From contig JAJFHK010000150.1 in the NCBI GenBank assembly GCA_021775655.1, positions 1 through 17,104 of the forward strand: DNA of 17,104 nucleotides. The letters run 5' to 3'. The position numbers and the translations under genes were made by a program. Shown one piece after another: positions 13,509 through 17,104 of this stretch; position 1 is the first letter of the stretch; the number at the start of each line of letters is the position of its first letter. Under the pieces are notes generated by a model. It was not told where the DNA came from, made no database searches, and saw only the letters and a program-made list of their open reading frames with translations. The DNA is from Filomicrobium sp. GTDB taxonomy: Bacteria > Pseudomonadota > Alphaproteobacteria > Rhizobiales > Hyphomicrobiaceae.

Positions 13509-15524
13509 ATGGATGTCTATTTCGAATATCTTGAGCAAGTCTTCGGTCCATTGCTCAATCCGCAAAAGCGGATCTTCATCGGCTATCTCGTTTCGGCGCT
13601 AGCGATTGCACTTTTCGTGCATATTGCAATTGCCCGCGCGACAATCGGCAAGGCAATGTCCGGTATTTTTGCACGCAGTATCTGGCTGTCTCGCTCCGCG
13701 ACGGCTGACTATACCGTAATGATCGTCAATCAAGCGATCATGATGGGCGTTGCACCGCGGCTTATCTCGAAACTCGTCATCGCGACAATTCTCTTTGAAA
13801 GCCTACATATCTGGTTTGACGGTCGCGTGACGCTATTGCCGCAGACGCCCGCTTGGGTGGTCGCCACCTTGTTCACTCTGACGCTATTCTTACTGGACGA
13901 TGCAACGAAATATCTCGTACACCGCGCTCTGCATCGCTTTCCAGCACTGTGGAGTTTCCACAAGGTCCATCACTCCGCTGAAGTGCTGACACCATTTACG
14001 GTCTACCGAACGCACCCGATTGAAGCGGTGATCTTCTCGTTGCGATCCATACTGGTTCAGGCACTTCTCGTTGGGGCCTTCTTATTCTTCTTCGGCGATC
14101 GCGCAACCCTCATGACGGTTCTCGGCGCAAATGCGTTCTTGTTCTTCTTCAATCTGGCCGGCTCGAATTTGCGTCATTCGCATGTATGGATCAGTTACGG
14201 ATCGTTTCTGGAGCGATGGTTGATCTCGCCTGCGCAACACCAGATTCATCACTCAGTCGAGGATCGTCACCACGATCGCAATTTCGGCGCGGTTCTCGCC
14301 GTATGGGACCGGTTCGGTGGCAGCCTGTGCTTGGCAACCCCTGAAAATCGTCCAGCAGGATATGGCATCAAGGGCGGCAGTAGCGCCCCCCACAATCTAA
14401 CCACGCTTTACTTGCACCCCTTTTCGGAGGCGGCGCAAGCTGTTCTACATCCCTTCTTGAGAGGTTCGAAAGACATGCTGAAGACCATTCGTCAGTCTCG
14501 CGCTTTGCGCTGGACTGCGCTGGGAGTTCTCGCGGCCCTCGCCGGGATCATGGCACAATCAACTCAGTCAAAGGCCGCTGGCGAACTGAATATTTATTCG
14601 CATCGTCAACCGTTCCTGATCGAACCATTTCTGGATGCCTACACGAAAAAGACCGGAACAAAGATTAATGTCGTCTACGCTTCCAAGGGACTGGCGCAGC
14701 GGCTTCTTGCGGAGGGCGAGCGCAGCCCGGCTGATGTCATCCTCACCGTCGATATTGCGCGCCTGAGCGTGTATGCAGACAAGGACCTTTTGGCTCCCGT
14801 GCACTCCGAAGTGCTTCTTGAGAACGTTCCACCTCATCTCAGAGCATCCGACAATCGCTGGTTTGCCTTCTCGAAGCGCGCACGTGTCATCGTCGTATCG
14901 AAGGCGGCTGGCGACGCCAACACGATCAAGACCTATGAAGAATTGGTTGATGAAAAGTGGAGGGGCCGGATTTGCCTGCGCCCCGGCAGCCACGTTTACA
15001 ATCGTGCACTCGTGGCATCATTCATCAACGCTGACGGGGTCGCTGCAGCCGAGAAGTGGGCACGCGGGCTTATCGCAAATCTCGCGCGGCGTCCGCAGGG
15101 GAACGACCGAGCGCAAGTCAAAGCAATATTCGAGGGTGTATGCGATATCTCGATCATCAACAATTACTACTACGGCAAGTTGAAAACATCCGACAAGTCG
15201 GCGCAAAGGGATTGGGCAGCAGCCGTCAATCTCATTTTTCCCAACCAGCAGGGCCGAGGCACGCACATCAATATTTCCGGAGGCGGTGTCGCGATTCACT
15301 CGCGCAACAAAGAGGAAGCGGTCCGGTTTCTGGAATTCCTCACGAGCGCCAAAGCACAGAAACTGTATGGCTCTGTCAACTTCGAGTATCCAGTAAACCC
15401 TAAAGTTGAACCGAGCCCGGAGCTGAAAGCGTTGGGGAGTTTCAAGGAAGATCAAGTCCCGATTTACCGGATATCGGAACTCGCACCTGAAGCGCAAAAG
15501 GTGATTGATCGCGTGGGATGGTAG
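13509..15524 (+). CDS. Fusion: fatty acid hydroxylase-type enzyme + ferric-iron binding protein
   Basis: Single open frame of 671 residues joining two complete proteins. Residues 1-320 are a sterol desaturase/fatty acid hydroxylase (PF04116) membrane di-iron enzyme: membrane segments at about 22-42, 85-102, 115-135, 178-196 and 203-218, with His clusters HRALH (138-142), HKVHH (151-155), HQIHH (244-248) and HH (254-255). Residues 323-671 are a FutA/FbpA/IdiA-type periplasmic ferric-iron binding protein: internal signal peptide 323-357 (KTIRQSRALR, hydrophobic core, SKA/AGE), then LNIYSHRQ, SPADVILTVDIARL (406-419) and the tyrosine group NNYYYG (551-556) that in this family binds Fe3+. The substrate of the enzyme half is unknown. 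M323 (ATG 14475, GAGAGG 10 bases upstream) could restart translation and release the binding protein alone. The start at 13509 has a weak ribosome site. The next gene, a permease, overlaps the stop. Confidence 0.88.
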   Translation: MDVYFEYLEQVFGPLLNPQKRIFIGYLVSALAIALFVHIAIARATIGKAMSGIFARSIWLSRSATADYTVMIVNQAIMMGVAPRLISKLVIATILFESLHIWFDGRVTLLPQTPAWVVATLFTLTLFLLDDATKYLVHRALHRFPALWSFHKVHHSAEVLTPFTVYRTHPIEAVIFSLRSILVQALLVGAFLFFFGDRATLMTVLGANAFLFFFNLAGSNLRHSHVWISYGSFLERWLISPAQHQIHHSVEDRHHDRNFGAVLAVWDRFGGSLCLATPENRPAGYGIKGGSSAPHNLTTLYLHPFSEAAQAVLHPFLRGSKDMLKTIRQSRALRWTALGVLAALAGIMAQSTQSKAAGELNIYSHRQPFLIEPFLDAYTKKTGTKINVVYASKGLAQRLLAEGERSPADVILTVDIARLSVYADKDLLAPVHSEVLLENVPPHLRASDNRWFAFSKRARVIVVSKAAGDANTIKTYEELVDEKWRGRICLRPGSHVYNRALVASFINADGVAAAEKWARGLIANLARRPQGNDRAQVKAIFEGVCDISIINNYYYGKLKTSDKSAQRDWAAAVNLIFPNQQGRGTHINISGGGVAIHSRNKEEAVRFLEFLTSAKAQKLYGSVNFEYPVNPKVEPSPELKALGSFKEDQVPIYRISELAPEAQKVIDRVGW

Positions 15525-17104
15525 ATCATTTGTCAGCACTTGGAGGGGTTCGTGCATCTGGCCCAAGCGCCTTACTGCGTAGCCTTGGCAGGATCACACC
15601 ACTTGGCGTGATCAACGCAATTCTGGTGTCGGCACTCATTGCGCCGATCATTGCGGTATTTCTTGCCGCAATGGTTGATAGTGGCGACCTCTGGGTACAC
15701 CTGCTGGAAACGGTCATGCCGCGCTATGTCGCGAATTCGCTGCTTCTCATGTTTGGGGTTGCCGTTGTGTCGTTGTTATTCGGCGTCTCGACGGCATGGG
15801 TCGTCACCCGTTACGATTTTCCCGCACGCTCAATCGTCGAGTGGATGCTGCTCTTGCCGGCGGCCATCCCCGCCTATCTCATTGCCTACACCTACACTGA
15901 TTTTCTTGAATACGCCGGCCCGGTCCAGGTCACGTTGCGCGCGATCTTCGGCTGGCAAAACGCGCGCGACTACTGGTTCCCAGAAATCCGCTCCATGGAG
16001 GGTGCGTGGCTCGTCATGGGTGCCGTTCTGTACCCCTATGTTTACATGATGGCGCGTTCAGCATTCTTGCTGACACCTGCCTCGTTCTTCGAAATCGGCA
16101 TGGTGTCGGGCCGCAGCTTGTTCTGGTCAGTTGGCCTGCCGCTTGCCCGTCCGGCGATCATCGCGGGGCTCGCGCTAGTCTTGATGGAGACACTCTCAGA
16201 TTTTGGAACCGTAGAATACTTTGCCATTGAGACATTGACGCTTGGCATCTTCAACGTCTGGCTTGGAATGAACAGCCTCGCCGCGGCTGCCCAAATATCT
16301 ATTGTGGCGTTCCTATTCGTTGTCGGACTGCTGGCTGTGGAACTCCGAGCCCGAGCTTCTCGGAGCTATATCGATACGGGTAAACGGTCGGCGAGTTTGC
16401 CAGCAGTTAAAACCCGCGGTTGGCGGTCGGTTGGCTGCCTTGCGGTCTGCCTCATACCTATTGCTGCCGGTTTTGTATTACCAGTGGGAATCCTTTTGAC
16501 GTTTGTCGCCGGGGGGCAATCGACAGCCTTCAACTCGGCCGTTCTGACTGCCGCTACGAATTCTTTCATGCTGGCAATCGCGGTTGCGTTGACTGTGATG
16601 GCCGTGGCGACGATCACGAGTTTGTATTCGACCTATCGTGCGGGACCGCTTTTGAAACAGGTTACGGCGGTCTCTGCAATTGGATATGCCTTCCCGGGAA
16701 CGATCCTCGCTATTGGTGTACTAACCGTCGGCACGAGCTTTGATGCCGCGACGGATTGGTTATCTCTTGCAGTCTTTGGTGAGCCGCATGGTGGCTGGAT
16801 TGCGGGAAGTCTTGCGCTTGTAGTGATTGCCTGCTCCGTGCGCTTTCAGGCGATCGGCTACGGAGCGATGACTTCTGGACTTGGCCGCATATCTCCCAAC
16901 CTCGTGCAAGCCAGCCGCACGCTGGGACATACATTCGGCGAGACTGTCTGGACGATTGTAATTCCACTCGTGAAAAAGTCGCTTCTGGCGGGGGCCCTGC
17001 TAGTATTTGTCGATGTCATGAAGGAGCTGCCGATGACGCTCCTGTTGCGCCCTTTCAACTACGAAACGCTTGCAACCTACGTCTATCAGTTCGCGAAGGA
17101 TGAA
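15518..17104 (+). CDS. Ferric-iron ABC transporter permease, FutB/FbpB type (partial)
   Basis: The first 529 residues are visible; no stop before the window end. ATG at 15518 overlaps the preceding stop by 7 bases (ATGGTAG), suggesting translational coupling. It is a tandem-duplicated permease with about twelve membrane segments: one half spans about 31-275, the other 305-529. The cytosolic coupling loop of the first half is EIGMVSGRSLFWSVGLPLAR (192-211); that of the second is QASRTLGHTFGETVWTIVIP (464-483). The segment VDVMKELPMTLLLRPFNYET (498-517) is a hallmark of FutB/FbpB ferric permeases. With the binding domain encoded just upstream it forms an inner-membrane Fe3+ importer; the ATPase should lie beyond the window. 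The first coupling loop looks about three residues shorter than usual. Confidence 0.93.
   Translation, partial: MVDHLSALGGVRASGPSALLRSLGRITPLGVINAILVSALIAPIIAVFLAAMVDSGDLWVHLLETVMPRYVANSLLLMFGVAVVSLLFGVSTAWVVTRYDFPARSIVEWMLLLPAAIPAYLIAYTYTDFLEYAGPVQVTLRAIFGWQNARDYWFPEIRSMEGAWLVMGAVLYPYVYMMARSAFLLTPASFFEIGMVSGRSLFWSVGLPLARPAIIAGLALVLMETLSDFGTVEYFAIETLTLGIFNVWLGMNSLAAAAQISIVAFLFVVGLLAVELRARASRSYIDTGKRSASLPAVKTRGWRSVGCLAVCLIPIAAGFVLPVGILLTFVAGGQSTAFNSAVLTAATNSFMLAIAVALTVMAVATITSLYSTYRAGPLLKQVTAVSAIGYAFPGTILAIGVLTVGTSFDAATDWLSLAVFGEPHGGWIAGSLALVVIACSVRFQAIGYGAMTSGLGRISPNLVQASRTLGHTFGETVWTIVIPLVKKSLLAGALLVFVDVMKELPMTLLLRPFNYETLATYVYQFAKDE

Overview
The window looks like chromosomal DNA of an alphaproteobacterium, most likely Hyphomicrobiales (Rhizobiales). 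Three things suggest this: a short porin with a Cys-Cys/coiled-coil N-terminus of the rhizobial type, an Rrf2 regulator whose N-terminal half resembles the rhizobial iron regulator RirA, and an Irr/ICE-like inverted repeat upstream of bacterioferritin genes. The genus cannot be named from the sequence. No rRNA, tRNA, CRISPR array, transposase or prophage gene was seen.

Left part (1-3600): a conserved membrane protein of unknown function (180-962, +) converges on a DUF2254 membrane protein (1088-2410, -). After a 546-base gap comes a small DUF2383/PA2169-type four-helix-bundle protein (2957-3391, +).

Middle-left (3597-7870, all minus strand): a periplasmic/outer-membrane iron module in the order imelysin (IrpA/M75 type), porin, di-heme cytochrome c oxidoreductase (COG3488/DHOR). 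An 11-bp-stem hairpin after the porin probably sets different expression levels within the unit. A good promoter lies about 90 bases upstream of imelysin.

Centre (8127-11505, plus strand): divergent from imelysin is an Rrf2/RirA-like regulator that has lost the cluster-binding cysteines. Two tandem inverted repeats follow, one resembling an Irr box and one a perfect 16-bp palindrome. Next is an iron-storage run: a Cys-rich unknown protein, a Bfd-like [2Fe-2S] protein with a Cys-rich tail, bacterioferritin with all ferroxidase and haem ligands, and, only 11 bases later, a second imelysin-like protein whose GxHxxE motif reads GLPALE.

Right part (11965-17104, plus strand): a secreted DUF4856 protein with an EF-hand-like loop, a hairpin terminator, then a 671-residue gene fusion of a complete sterol desaturase/fatty-acid-hydroxylase-type membrane enzyme to a complete FutA/FbpA-type ferric-iron binding protein with an internal signal peptide. 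It overlaps by 7 bases a FutB/FbpB-type ABC permease that runs off the window.

The reading I favour is one continuous iron island. Outer-membrane passage (porin), periplasmic iron binding and redox (two imelysins, di-heme cytochrome, DUF4856), inner-membrane ferric import (SBP fusion plus permease) and cytosolic storage and release (Bfr, Bfd) surround a probable iron regulator. The hydroxylase-SBP fusion, the cysteine-less RirA-like protein and the Bfr-imelysin coupling are the least ordinary parts.
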